This document shows positions 24,598-33,089 of a DNA stretch of 64,000 nucleotides, in pieces. Source of the DNA: Fibrobacter sp. UWEL (GTDB lineage: Bacteria; Fibrobacterota; Fibrobacteria; Fibrobacterales; Fibrobacteraceae); contig NZ_FRBE01000017.1 in the NCBI RefSeq assembly GCF_900142535.1, forward strand, positions 1 through 64,000. Reading direction: 5' to 3'. The translations under genes and the position numbers were made by a program. The notes beneath the pieces are model-generated. The model had not been told where the DNA came from. It saw only the letters and a program-made list of their open reading frames with translations, and ran no database searches. How positions within the stretch are numbered: the stretch's first letter is position 1; every line of letters begins with the position of its first letter.

Positions 24598-27240
24598 ATG
24601 CCTACTATGACTTCTGCGCAGGTGCGCGAATCCTTCATCAAGTTCTTCGAGAGCAAGGAACACTTGTTCGTCCGCAGTTCTCCCGTGGTTCCCCACGATG
24701 ACCCGACTTTGATGTTCACTAACGCTGGTATGAACCAGTTCAAGGCCATCTTCCTGGGTGACAATCCCAAGGGTTGGAAGCGTGCTTGCAATAGCCAGAA
24801 GTGCCTCCGTGTTTCTGGTAAGCATAACGACCTTGACGTTGTGGGTCGCGACAACTACCACCACACTTTCTTCGAAATGCTGGGTAACTGGTCTTTCGGT
24901 GACTACTACAAGAAAGAAGCAATTAGCTGGGCATGGGAACTCCTGACTGAAGTTTGGAAGCTCCCCAAGGAACGTCTCTTTGCAACCGTTTACGAAGATG
25001 ATGACGAAGCATGGCAGATCTGGAAGGACGTTTCCGGTCTCCCCGATGACCGCATCATGCGTTTCGACGCTCACTCCAACTTCTGGGAAATGGGCGACAC
25101 CGGTCCTTGCGGCCCCTGCTCCGAAATCCACTACGACCGTGGTGACCTTGCTACCCAGATGGAAACCTTCAAGGACCCGATCCTGGGCGTGAACGGTGAA
25201 AACGACCGTTACATCGAAATCTGGAACAATGTGTTCATGCAGTACGAACGTATCAGCGATGGCTCTCTCATTCCGCTGAAGGCCAAGAACGTTGATACCG
25301 GCATGGGCTTTGAACGTATCTGCGCTATTCTTCAGGGCAAGAAGAGCAACTACGATACCGACGTGTTCACCCCGATTATCTCCAAGGTTGCCGAACTCTC
25401 CGGCGTACCTTACACCGACGACGTGAACGGCACCCCCCACCGCGTGATTGCCGACCACATCCGTGCAGTGTCCTTCGCTATTGCCGATGGCGCTCTGCCC
25501 TCTAACGAAGGCCGCGGTTACGTGCTCCGTCGTATCCTTCGCCGTGCAAGCCGCTTTGCTCGCCTGCTTGGCCAGAAGGACGCTTTCATTTACAAGCTGG
25601 TTCAGGTTCTTGCTGACACCATGGGTGATGCATTCCCCGAAATCCGTCAGCGTCAGGCTTTCGTTACCGAAGTGATCAAGAGCGAAGAAGATCGCTTTAT
25701 CAAGACTTTGGATGCAGGTCTCGAACGTTTTGAAAACATCGTTGCTGAAATGGGTTCTGCTAAGGTCGTTCCCGGTGACAAGGTCTTTGTGCTGTACGAT
25801 ACCTATGGCTTCCCGCCGGACCTCACTGGCATCCTGGCCGAAGAAAAGGGCCTCACCATCGATGAAGCTGGCTTTGAAAAGTGCATGGAAGAACAGAAGG
25901 AACGTGCTCGCGCCAATATGAAGCAGGGCATCAACACCATGGGTACCGAAGGCTGGACCCAGTACTCTGAAGCTTCCACCAACTTCGTGGGTTACGAACT
26001 GTCCGCTTGCGAAACTAAGGTTGTTCGCTATCGCGAAGACAAGGGCGTTCTCTCCATCGCTCTGGAAACCTCTCCGTTCTATGCAGAAATGGGCGGCCAG
26101 GTTGGCGATAAGGGTACTCTTGTTTCCAAGGATCTTGAACTTGCTGTGTTCGACACCGTCAAGGTGAACGACACCGCTCTCTGTCGCGCCAAGGTGGTGA
26201 AGGGCGAAGCTAACGAAGAAACCATGGGCGGCGTCTTCATGGCAACCGTTGATGACGAACGCCGTTCTGACATCCGTCGCAACCACTCCGCAACTCACTT
26301 GCTCCAGGCCGCTCTCCGCGAAGTACTTGGCACTCACGTTCAGCAGCAGGGTAGCTACGTTTCTCCGGAAGTTCTCCGCTTTGACTTCACTCACTTCAAC
26401 GGTATGACTGCCGAAGAAATTCAGAAGGTCGAAGACATCGTGAACGCAAAGATCATGGAATGTCTGCCGGTTCACACCGACGTCATGGGCGTGGACGAAG
26501 CTAAGGCTTCTGGTGCTATGGCTCTCTTCGGCGAAAAGTACGGCGATACCGTACGCGTCGTGAAGATGGGTGCAAACGGCGAAGAATTCTCCAAGGAACT
26601 TTGCGGTGGCTTGCATGTGGTGAACTCCGGTAACATCGGCATGGTGAAGATTATTTCTGAATCCAGCGTTTCTGCTGGTGTTCGCCGTATCGAAGCTGTT
26701 TCTGGCCGCGGTGCCATGACCATGCTCCGCGCTGGCGCTCAGATTGTGAACGCTCTCCGCGATCGCCTCCGTTGTAAGGATGCCGAAGTTCTGGAACGTA
26801 TCCAGCAGGCTTTCGAAAAGACTCAGTCTCTGGAAAAGACTCTGCAGTCCGTGAAGCTGGAACTGGCAACCATGATCGCTGGCGATGTTCTGAACGGCGC
26901 TCTGGACGTGATGGGCGTGATGCTCTACGTTCGCGAATTCGACATGCCGGAAGACAAGTACAAGGAACTCTTGGACGGTATCCAGAACAAGCTGGACAAG
27001 GGCGCTGTGGCTGTCATTGCTAACAAGGTTAACGGCGCTGGCTCCATCGCTGTGATCGTGGGCAAGGACGTTCAGGCTAAGGGCATCAAGGCTGGCGACA
27101 TGGTTCGTGACCTTGCTGCAGCATGTAACGGTAAGGGCGGTGGCCGTCCGGACCGCGCTCAGGCTGGTACCCGCGAACCTGAAAAGATTTCCGCAGCTAT
27201 CAAGGATGCCAACAACTGGATTAGAGCTAAGTTGGGCTAA
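24598..27240 (+). CDS. alaS: alanyl-tRNA synthetase
   Basis: 880 residues, full length. Class II catalytic core: SSPVVPHDDPTLMFTNAGMN, VGRDNYHHTFFEMLGNWSFG, NFWEMGDTGPCGPCSEIHYD and GMGFERICAILQ. Editing domain: RNHSATHLLQAALR (HxxxH) and ELCGGLHVVNSGNIG (CxxxH, with Leu where Thr is usual). C-terminal DHHA1 domain: CNGKGGGRPDRAQAG. It charges tRNA-Ala and clears Ser/Gly errors. It is monocistronic, with TATAAT-like sequence near 24576 and AAAGGGA as ribosome site, followed by a terminator. Confidence 0.98.
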   Translation: MPTMTSAQVRESFIKFFESKEHLFVRSSPVVPHDDPTLMFTNAGMNQFKAIFLGDNPKGWKRACNSQKCLRVSGKHNDLDVVGRDNYHHTFFEMLGNWSFGDYYKKEAISWAWELLTEVWKLPKERLFATVYEDDDEAWQIWKDVSGLPDDRIMRFDAHSNFWEMGDTGPCGPCSEIHYDRGDLATQMETFKDPILGVNGENDRYIEIWNNVFMQYERISDGSLIPLKAKNVDTGMGFERICAILQGKKSNYDTDVFTPIISKVAELSGVPYTDDVNGTPHRVIADHIRAVSFAIADGALPSNEGRGYVLRRILRRASRFARLLGQKDAFIYKLVQVLADTMGDAFPEIRQRQAFVTEVIKSEEDRFIKTLDAGLERFENIVAEMGSAKVVPGDKVFVLYDTYGFPPDLTGILAEEKGLTIDEAGFEKCMEEQKERARANMKQGINTMGTEGWTQYSEASTNFVGYELSACETKVVRYREDKGVLSIALETSPFYAEMGGQVGDKGTLVSKDLELAVFDTVKVNDTALCRAKVVKGEANEETMGGVFMATVDDERRSDIRRNHSATHLLQAALREVLGTHVQQQGSYVSPEVLRFDFTHFNGMTAEEIQKVEDIVNAKIMECLPVHTDVMGVDEAKASGAMALFGEKYGDTVRVVKMGANGEEFSKELCGGLHVVNSGNIGMVKIISESSVSAGVRRIEAVSGRGAMTMLRAGAQIVNALRDRLRCKDAEVLERIQQAFEKTQSLEKTLQSVKLELATMIAGDVLNGALDVMGVMLYVREFDMPEDKYKELLDGIQNKLDKGAVAVIANKVNGAGSIAVIVGKDVQAKGIKAGDMVRDLAAACNGKGGGRPDRAQAGTREPEKISAAIKDANNWIRAKLG

Positions 27241-27270
27241 TCAGGAGGAGGCCGCGCGCCTCTCCCAAAT

Positions 27271-27300
27271 GTCACCCTGAGCGTAGTCGAAGGGTCTAGC
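27271..27300. repeat. REP-like dispersed repeat copy
   Basis: GTCACCCTGAGCGTAGTCGA continues with AGGGTCTAGC. This is the type of short repeat (GTCAYYCTGAGCG...CGAAGRRTC) found scattered in many genomes. A related copy lies inside the next gene at 27822-27851. The TCGA core and the flanking CCCT/AGGG give it dyad character. Confidence 0.7.
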
Positions 27301-27304
27301 GAAA

Positions 27305-27331
27305 AGACTCCGTGAAGAACGGAGTCTTTTT
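27305..27331. terminator. terminator after alaS
   Basis: AGACTCCGT-gaag-AACGGAGTCT is followed by TTTTT on the plus strand; the minus side also has a T-rich tail. It sits between convergent alaS and the GSCFA gene. Confidence 0.82.
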
Positions 27332-27338
27332 GTGTTTT

Positions 27339-28325
27339 TTAGCGAAGTATTAATCCGAGAATTTGCTTTTCTAATTGCTCTGCTTTTTCTGCAATCAGTT
27401 GTGTCAATTCTGCAGCCTTGGGTGAAGATGTGTCCACGATTCTGTGGTTCACTGTCTTCATGAATTTTTCCACCTGCTTCATGTCGGCGATAGTCTTTTC
27501 ATTGCAATAGGTATCGCGCATGCGTTCGAAGATGTATTCCTCGGCGGTGGCAGTTAAGTGACTCATATCTTCTGCGTAGAAACGGTAATCCCGCAGCTCG
27601 TCCATGACGATTTCGTAGCTAGGGAAGTAGGACACTGCGGAACTATTTGCTCCAGCGGTATCGGCGAACTCCTGCAAAACCTTTTCGATGGCCAAGTGCA
27701 GCGTTGCTTTGGAAAGATTGTTCCCGTGGGCGCCATCGTTCAAATGACGTAACGGTGAAACTGTGAAGACAATTTTGACATCCTTCGGAGTCGTCCCGTT
27801 GTCATTCTGAGCCACTCTTTCGTCATTCTGAGCGGAGCGAAGAATCCAGTGGCAAATGTTCCTTATCGCTTCTGCAGCTTCCTCAACTGCAATCAGTCTT
27901 CTTTCGAATAAATTAGCGGGTTCCTTATGGCAGTTGGCCACGGCTTTACCCGTTTCCTTCAAGAAGTACACGAATGCGGTGCCTAAAGTAATGAACACCA
28001 CGTCGGCCTTGGCTAAACTGTCACGAGTGTTTTTTATTACCTGACGGAGCTCCTCGCTGGGATAGGATCCCTGGTAATCCCAACGACTCCAATTATCGGC
28101 GCAACCATCTCCAAACTCCGGGGAACCTACGATTTTTGCAATCTGGTTTTCAATGGAAAGTGGGTTGTAGACGACGCCTAGGGGATTTGCCAGGACATGA
28201 AACTTTCTGTCCGCGAAACGCCTGGAGATGTTTTCTGCAAAGCAGGAACCGATGAATACCAGGTTGGACTTGTAGTCGATTCTGAAATCGGCCTGGGGAA
28301 TGTCTATTTTCGTGAAAAGTTCCAT
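27339..28325 (-). CDS. GSCFA-domain protein with in-frame repeat insertion
   Basis: 328 residues. The name-giving motif appears early (FIGSCFAENISRRFADRKF, then NPLGVVYNPLSIE), followed by FITLGTAFVYF and FTVSPLRHLNDGAHGNNLSK. The family is common in Bacteroidetes, is thought to be related to SGNH hydrolases, and has no assigned substrate. Between NICHWI and VKIVFTVSP the protein carries LRSAQNDERVAQNDNGTTP, which is the translation of a dispersed DNA repeat rather than family sequence. The frame is preserved, so the protein may still work with a surface loop enlarged. The gene stands alone and is convergent with alaS. Confidence 0.88.
   Translation of the reverse strand: MELFTKIDIPQADFRIDYKSNLVFIGSCFAENISRRFADRKFHVLANPLGVVYNPLSIENQIAKIVGSPEFGDGCADNWSRWDYQGSYPSEELRQVIKNTRDSLAKADVVFITLGTAFVYFLKETGKAVANCHKEPANLFERRLIAVEEAAEAIRNICHWILRSAQNDERVAQNDNGTTPKDVKIVFTVSPLRHLNDGAHGNNLSKATLHLAIEKVLQEFADTAGANSSAVSYFPSYEIVMDELRDYRFYAEDMSHLTATAEEYIFERMRDTYCNEKTIADMKQVEKFMKTVNHRIVDTSSPKAAELTQLIAEKAEQLEKQILGLILR
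27801..27851. repeat. dispersed repeat inserted in GSCFA coding sequence
   Basis: GTCATTCTGAGC occurs at 27801-27812 and again at 27822-27833, a 21-base period, i.e. exactly seven codons. The second copy extends as GTCATTCTGAGCGGAGCGAA, then GAATCCAGTG. It resembles the copy at 27271-27300. Its translation gives the tandem AQNDERV/AQNDNGT. Confidence 0.75.
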
Positions 28326-28403
28326 AATTCAAAGACAAACATAATAGAATCTTGAACGAAAAGTGCTATATTGAACCCATAATTTTAGCTTTTAAGGCAT
28401 ATT

Positions 28404-29159
28404 ATGAAAATCGGAAAGACTGAAGCTCGTCTGAATGCAGAAATCGAAAAGCGCGGCGCCCTGTTCGCAGTGCTCTTGGATCCGGACACTTCTGATGAAG
28501 CCGCCTTCGTGAAGGCTGGTGCCATGGCTGCCGAAAACGGCGCGGACTTGCTCCTGGTGGGCGGTTCCTATCTGGGTAACTTTACTCTGCCCAAGGCTGT
28601 TGCCGCTCTTAAGGCAAACGTGGATCTTCCCGTTGTTCTGTTCCCTGGTGGCGCCTCTCAGGTGGTGCCGGGCTTTGATGCCATGCTGTTCATGACTTTG
28701 GTCAGCGGTCGCAATCCCAACTACCTGATCGACGAACAGGTTCGCGGTGGCGCCCTGGTCCGTGCCTTGAACATGGAAGCTATTCCTACGGCTTACCAGC
28801 TGATTAACAGCGGTAAACGTACTACGGTGGAATACATTAGCAACACCATGCCGGTTCCTGCCAACAAGCCCAAGCTCAGCATGGTGAACTCTATCGCTGC
28901 AGAGTTGATGGGTATGCGCTATGTGTATTTGGAAGCGGGCAGTGGTGCCGAAGAACCGGTTCCTGTGGAACACATTGCCTATACTCGTAAGGCTACCGAA
29001 ATGACCATCATTACCGGTGGTGGCATTAAGGACCCTCAGACTGCTGCGGTTCGTGTAGCTGCTGGCGCAAATATCATTGTGACCGGCACCCTGTGGGAAA
29101 AGGTTCAGGACCCGAAGCTTCTGTCTGAATTCGCCGCCGCTATCCATACCAAGGGATAG
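28404..29159 (+). CDS. geranylgeranylglyceryl/heptaprenylglyceryl phosphate synthase family
   Basis: 251 residues of TIM-barrel type. Family motifs: AVLLDPDTSDEAAFV, DLLLVGGSYLG, VLFPGGASQVVPGFDAMLFM, RNPNYLIDEQVRGG, YLEAGSGAEEPVP and TGGGIKDPQTAAVRVAAGAN, then VTGTLWE. The enzyme joins a polyprenyl chain to sn-glycerol-1-phosphate by an ether bond. This is the first committed step of archaeal-type lipids, also present in some bacteria (PcrB in Bacillus; members in the FCB group). Chain length and physiological product are not deducible here. No glycerol-1-phosphate dehydrogenase or DGGGP synthase adjoins. TATATT at 28367 may be the -10. Confidence 0.88.
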   Translation: MKIGKTEARLNAEIEKRGALFAVLLDPDTSDEAAFVKAGAMAAENGADLLLVGGSYLGNFTLPKAVAALKANVDLPVVLFPGGASQVVPGFDAMLFMTLVSGRNPNYLIDEQVRGGALVRALNMEAIPTAYQLINSGKRTTVEYISNTMPVPANKPKLSMVNSIAAELMGMRYVYLEAGSGAEEPVPVEHIAYTRKATEMTIITGGGIKDPQTAAVRVAAGANIIVTGTLWEKVQDPKLLSEFAAAIHTKG

Positions 29160-29183
29160 ACGCTTCGGAGCAACTCAGCGAAT

Positions 29184-30485
29184 TTAAAGATTGTCCTCGA
29201 TCCACTGGAATCGCTTTAAGGTCCAGTCCTTTAAGTTCTCTACGGCTTCCTCATAAGAGTCGTAGGGCTTTTTTAATGCCCAGTTCTCCGTATTCGTGAT
29301 AATGGGCCAGCGCTTGTATTCGTTGTCGATAGCGTCTCGGATCTCGCTTACGTATAGAGGAATGCTGTCGATGAGGGCGCGGAACTGCTCTCGGTGTTCC
29401 GCCCAAAAACTGGCGGCCTTATTTCTGACGTCACGATCCTTGAAGATGTCTCGATGCCAGTGTCCATTGCGGATGTACCATCCATCGGCACCGCGATTTT
29501 TGGGATAGGACTGATTTCCGAAGCCGAGATCCAGGTCCCAGATAGGACCGAAATGAATGGGCTGATCCTTTTCCCAGGTCATGAAAATGCTTCGGGAAAA
29601 ATTGCCATCTTCGTTTTTAGAATATTCCTGCAGCCAATATTGCAGAACGTAAGATTCCAGGTCGATCCAATCGTCCATTTGGTTTTGGGCGTTGTAGGTG
29701 ATTTGAGATAAATAATACTCGAAATAAATCAGTTTTTCTCTAAGAAGTTCGGCGGATTCTTTCGTAAGATTCTTTGGACTTTTGATGTGGAAACTTCGAT
29801 CCTGCTTGGTGGAGACGTAAGGAGTATCCAATTTTTTTGAGTCTTCCTTTTCGAATAGGAAGGAATATTCGTTCTTGGGAATGTTTACGCGATTTTTGGC
29901 CACCTTCACGGTTTCCGTGAATTGATAGAGCCCCATGTATTTGCGGTTGAGGAAGAGTTCCACGAATTGATCCCTAGGGGTGTAGCTGGCTTCTAGCCAT
30001 TCCGAAAGCCTAAAGATCATGTGGTTGCGAATGTATGTCTTGTCACCGTAGTTGGCGATCAGCGCCCAATCTCGATTTTGGGGCATTCCGAACATGGATT
30101 GCTTTTCATTGAATTCCAACTTCAATCCGTATTTAGGCATTTTGGCGCTGGAGTTTCCGCGGCCGCGAACTGTTAATTCCAATACTGAATCCTGGGGACC
30201 ATCGGCTCCATAAATTTGCAGCTTGGCCTTGTGTTCCGTAGTGACATCTCGAATCTGGGCGTAGTCCTTGGTTTCAATAACGACGCGGGGGAGGCCTGCG
30301 TATGGGTATTCCGAATCGTCTAGGGGAAGGTATTCCTTGCCGTTAGCGTCCAACAGGACGGGATCAGTTTCGTCCCAGAAACATCCTGACAGGAAAGCGG
30401 CTGCAAGCAGCCCAAGACCTGCGGTACTTATATGCCGCAGGATCTCCTTGCCTGTATTTTTTAGAATGTCCAATGGAAACCTCAT
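29184..30485 (-). CDS. CotH-like (spore coat kinase fold) lipoprotein
   Basis: 433 residues. A lipoprotein signal (GLLAAAFLSGC, Cys35) is followed by about 55 residues and then the CotH domain: ELTVRGRGNSSAKMPKYGLK, GMPQNRDWALIANYGDKTYI, FVELFLNRKYMGLYQFTETV, YWLQEYSKNEDGNFSRS and the metal-binding HFGPIWDLDLGFGNQ. In Bacillus, CotH is an atypical protein kinase of spore coat proteins. Here the protein would sit outside the cytoplasm on a non-sporulating cell, so its substrate is different and unknown. The ATP-site and metal-site motifs look intact. The gene stands alone. Confidence 0.85.
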   Translation of the reverse strand: MRFPLDILKNTGKEILRHISTAGLGLLAAAFLSGCFWDETDPVLLDANGKEYLPLDDSEYPYAGLPRVVIETKDYAQIRDVTTEHKAKLQIYGADGPQDSVLELTVRGRGNSSAKMPKYGLKLEFNEKQSMFGMPQNRDWALIANYGDKTYIRNHMIFRLSEWLEASYTPRDQFVELFLNRKYMGLYQFTETVKVAKNRVNIPKNEYSFLFEKEDSKKLDTPYVSTKQDRSFHIKSPKNLTKESAELLREKLIYFEYYLSQITYNAQNQMDDWIDLESYVLQYWLQEYSKNEDGNFSRSIFMTWEKDQPIHFGPIWDLDLGFGNQSYPKNRGADGWYIRNGHWHRDIFKDRDVRNKAASFWAEHREQFRALIDSIPLYVSEIRDAIDNEYKRWPIITNTENWALKKPYDSYEEAVENLKDWTLKRFQWIEDNL

Positions 30486-30548
30486 AACCCTCTCTAAAAT
30501 AAATAATTTATACGCATTGGTCCGGCCGCTAACTATATTTAACGCATC

Positions 30549-31376
30549 ATGAATAAATCCTTCCGCAACATTTTGGTTTTGCTTTGCGCCTGCTTTTTAG
30601 GGCTGGGCAGTGGAGGGGCTGTGGAATCCTTGCGTCCCGTTGCCGCTCCCCGCACCTTTGTGGAATACGCCTTCGAGGCGGAGCTGGATGAGGACGTGTA
30701 TAGCGGGGATTTGTCTCTTTCTGCGGAATACGCCCCTTGTGATTGTTTCGGGATTTATCTGGATGGTGCCTACCGCATGCTCAGCTACAGCTACGAGTAT
30801 TCCACCGAGGGCTATATCCATAATTATGCCAATCTTCATGTAAGCGGGCTTAACGAGACTTATCTAGGTTTCGAGACGACGGTTTACCGCAATTTCGGTG
30901 TGGATGTGAACTGGCGTTTTCCTCCGAGGGATGGCTCTCGAAAGAATCGTTTCCATCGGTTGAATGTGGAGCCCTATGGCGTGTTGCGGTTGGCAAAGAA
31001 TCTGGAACTGGGCGCCTCGTTCCGCTATAACACCTTCCTAGAAGATAAGAACTACAAGCCTGGTGACGAACTGGGGCTGAAAGCAAGTGTAGCTTGGCGT
31101 CCCTTTGACGAACCGGGTGAATCACCCCTTTGGGCTTTCTCGGGCGTGGCGCTTTTCCAGGCACGTATTGAGGAATCGAAAAACCTCAATATGAAAAAAG
31201 CCTATCAGAAGATGGATGACATCTATCAAGGCTTTAAGATGAAATTGTCCGTCAGGCGGTATTTTGATTTTATGAAGGTTCCCTTTGGGGTGGGTATGGA
31301 TTATGAAATCCACACGGGAACCCTCTTTGGCTTTGAGACGGGCCACCGGATTGGTGCCCATATCTCCTTCAATTAA
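30549..31376 (+). CDS. uncharacterised outer-membrane beta-barrel protein
   Basis: 275 residues with a signal peptide (ILVLLCACFLGLGSGGAVES). The remainder alternates hydrophobic and polar residues with many aromatic residues, typical of a small beta-barrel (GIYLDGAYRMLSYSYEYSTE, LELGASFRYNTFLEDKN, YFDFMKVPFGVGMDYEIH), and ends in IGAHISFN. No family is recognised. TATATT lies 9 bases before the ATG, so the leader is very short. It is convergent with the LysR gene and divergent from the CotH lipoprotein. Confidence 0.7.
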   Translation: MNKSFRNILVLLCACFLGLGSGGAVESLRPVAAPRTFVEYAFEAELDEDVYSGDLSLSAEYAPCDCFGIYLDGAYRMLSYSYEYSTEGYIHNYANLHVSGLNETYLGFETTVYRNFGVDVNWRFPPRDGSRKNRFHRLNVEPYGVLRLAKNLELGASFRYNTFLEDKNYKPGDELGLKASVAWRPFDEPGESPLWAFSGVALFQARIEESKNLNMKKAYQKMDDIYQGFKMKLSVRRYFDFMKVPFGVGMDYEIHTGTLFGFETGHRIGAHISFN

Positions 31377-31382
31377 GGAGTG

Positions 31383-32270
31383 TTAGCCGTGCTTTCTGGA
31401 CTTCTGGTGAATGTACTTGGTCAGGAAGTTGTAGAACTGTTCCGTCTTGGAATTGTCCTGCTTGTTGCGACGTAAGGAAATCACCAGATCGCGTTTGAAT
31501 TCCGTGTTGGTGATTTCAAGAAGTTTAATCTTCTTGTGGTCCATCTTACCCCAGGAAAGTTCCGGCCAGAAGCTGACGCCGATGCCTGCGGCAACGGCTT
31601 CTTTGATGGCGGCTGCGTTATCGCTTTCAAAAGTGACGTTGGGATGGAAACCGATGCGGTTGCACAATTCGTTACAGATCTTGCGATACTGCTTGGAACC
31701 GTAAAGCTTGATGAATTTTTCGTCCTTCAGGTCGAAGAGGGAGATGGATTCCGTCTTCTTGTACTGGGCAGTGTTGGGAACTGCCAGATAAATCTTTTCG
31801 CTATAGATGAACGTTTCGTCGCTGTTGGTGTTGTCCAGTTCCGGCCTATAGGTGGAATAGGTTCTTACGCAAATGTCAAAGACGTTGGTCTCTTCGTTCT
31901 GGACCAAGTCCACGTTCATTTCGGAATTGTCCTGCTTGTATTCAATAACCGCATGGGTAATGAGGGTGGAGGCTGCCAGAACGTTCAGCTTCACATTGTT
32001 GTTCTGCTGGTCGGCAGTGGCTCGCAACTGATCGGGCAGGGCCATCATACTTTCGTAAAGAGGTTGCAGCTTATCGTAGAAAAACTTTCCGCTTTCAGTA
32101 AGCTTGATGTTGCGGCCGGCGGTCTTGAATAGGGCTACGCCCAGTTCGTCTTCCAGCTTGTGGATTGCCTGGGTGAGGGCGGGCTGCACGATACAGAGAT
32201 TCTTGGCGCTCTGAGTTACATGCTCTGTACGCGCCACTTCCAGAAAGTATTTAAGCTGAGTCAGTTCCAT
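31383..32270 (-). CDS. LysR-family transcriptional regulator
   Basis: 295 residues from ATG 32270; the frame extends upstream, but MELTQLKYFLEVAR is the standard family start. N-terminal winged helix-turn-helix: VTQSAKNLCIVQPALTQAIH, then KLEDELGVALFKTAGRNIKL. The C-terminal periplasmic-binding-like effector domain contains LAVPNTAQYKKTESISL and AVAAGIGVSFWPELSW. It is divergent from a FISUMP lipoprotein, with two palindromes between them, so that gene and itself are the likely targets. The effector is unknown. Confidence 0.92.
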   Translation of the reverse strand: MELTQLKYFLEVARTEHVTQSAKNLCIVQPALTQAIHKLEDELGVALFKTAGRNIKLTESGKFFYDKLQPLYESMMALPDQLRATADQQNNNVKLNVLAASTLITHAVIEYKQDNSEMNVDLVQNEETNVFDICVRTYSTYRPELDNTNSDETFIYSEKIYLAVPNTAQYKKTESISLFDLKDEKFIKLYGSKQYRKICNELCNRIGFHPNVTFESDNAAAIKEAVAAGIGVSFWPELSWGKMDHKKIKLLEITNTEFKRDLVISLRRNKQDNSKTEQFYNFLTKYIHQKSRKHG

Positions 32271-32294
32271 TGCCTGTAAATATAAGCAAATCCA

Positions 32295-32386
32295 GTCTAG
32301 GTTTCTAGACTTCTGATTCATAATATTTGATTATGACATGATAATTTGACGTGATGAAAGTTTTTTGTACTAATCACTTGTGATTA
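32295..32386. promoter_or_regulatory. two palindromes between lysR and the FISUMP gene
   Basis: GTCTAG-gttt-CTAGAC at 32295-32310 and TAATCAC-tt-GTGATTA at 32371-32386 are both perfect. LysR-type regulators bind dyads in divergent promoters, so these are candidate sites. The remaining sequence up to 32502 is AT-rich with AAGGAG before the FISUMP ATG. Confidence 0.45.
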
Positions 32387-32502
32387 TGAATTCAATACTG
32401 AAAAAATATTAGTCAAAAGTGATGAATCCATCTACATTTGGCTGCGTAAAAAGAGCTCTTAAAATTTTAAAACAAAAAATCCCACTTTAAGGAGATTGAA
32501 TT

Positions 32503-33033
32503 ATGAAGCTCAAGTTCATTGCTACCATGGCCCTCGTTGCTTTTGCAACTCTTACTTTCACTGCATGCGATAAGGCTAATTCCTGTTCTTATGACGAAAC
32601 TGCAAATACCCTCTCTTGCCAGGAAAAGACTTATAAGACTGTAAAGACCGGTGGCAAGGTTTGGATGGCTGAAAACTTGGCCCGCTTCGATTCTGACTCC
32701 AGCTTCTGCTATGCAAGCAATCACGACAACTGCGAAAAGTATGGCCGTCTCTATCCTTATGAATCTGCAAACACCATCTGCCCCGATGGCTGGGCTCTTC
32801 CTTCCAAGGCTGATTTTGAAGCTGTCGACATGAAGGCTCTCAATGTGCTGAAGGCAGGCTACCGCTATGCAAGTAACGGTAAGTTCGCTGATGAAGGCGT
32901 AAGCGCAAGCTTCTGGACTGCAGATTCCTATGATGATGCCCGCGCTACTATTGTCCGCGTGACTGACGATGGCGTTGCTTACGATAACTTCAGCAAGAGC
33001 ATTGCCTACTCTGTACGCTGCATCAAGAAATAA
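32503..33033 (+). CDS. FISUMP-domain lipoprotein
   Basis: 176 residues; AAGGAG precedes the ATG. Lipoprotein signal ATLTFTAC (Cys22). Nearly all of the mature protein is one FISUMP domain: YKTVKTGGKVWMAENLARFD, FCYASNHDNCEKYGRLYPYE, ICPDGWALPSKADFE, ASFWTAD and SIAYSVRCIKK. It is the minimal form of the domain seen at the C-terminus of the 12.6 kb gene. Function is unknown. Its divergent LysR neighbour suggests regulated expression. Confidence 0.88.
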   Translation: MKLKFIATMALVAFATLTFTACDKANSCSYDETANTLSCQEKTYKTVKTGGKVWMAENLARFDSDSSFCYASNHDNCEKYGRLYPYESANTICPDGWALPSKADFEAVDMKALNVLKAGYRYASNGKFADEGVSASFWTADSYDDARATIVRVTDDGVAYDNFSKSIAYSVRCIKK

Positions 33034-33082
33034 TTATAAATTATGAATTATAATTCGTAACTCATCACTCATAACTCATAAT
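33032..33082. repeat. AT-rich inverted repeat plus 7-bp tandem repeat
   Basis: AATTATAA (33032-33039) pairs with TTATAATT (33048-33055). Three heptamers follow: AACTCAT, CACTCAT and AACTCAT (33059-33079). The element fills the gap up to 8 bases before the transporter ATG, leaving no recognisable ribosome-binding site. Confidence 0.6.
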
Positions 33083-33089
33083 TTGCAAT

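Noticed and set aside
24517-26616. 699-codon open frame on the minus strand opposite alaS
   Set aside because: It is antisense to a fully recognisable alanyl-tRNA synthetase; the His/Val-rich, motif-free translation is typical of a shadow caused by biased codon use.
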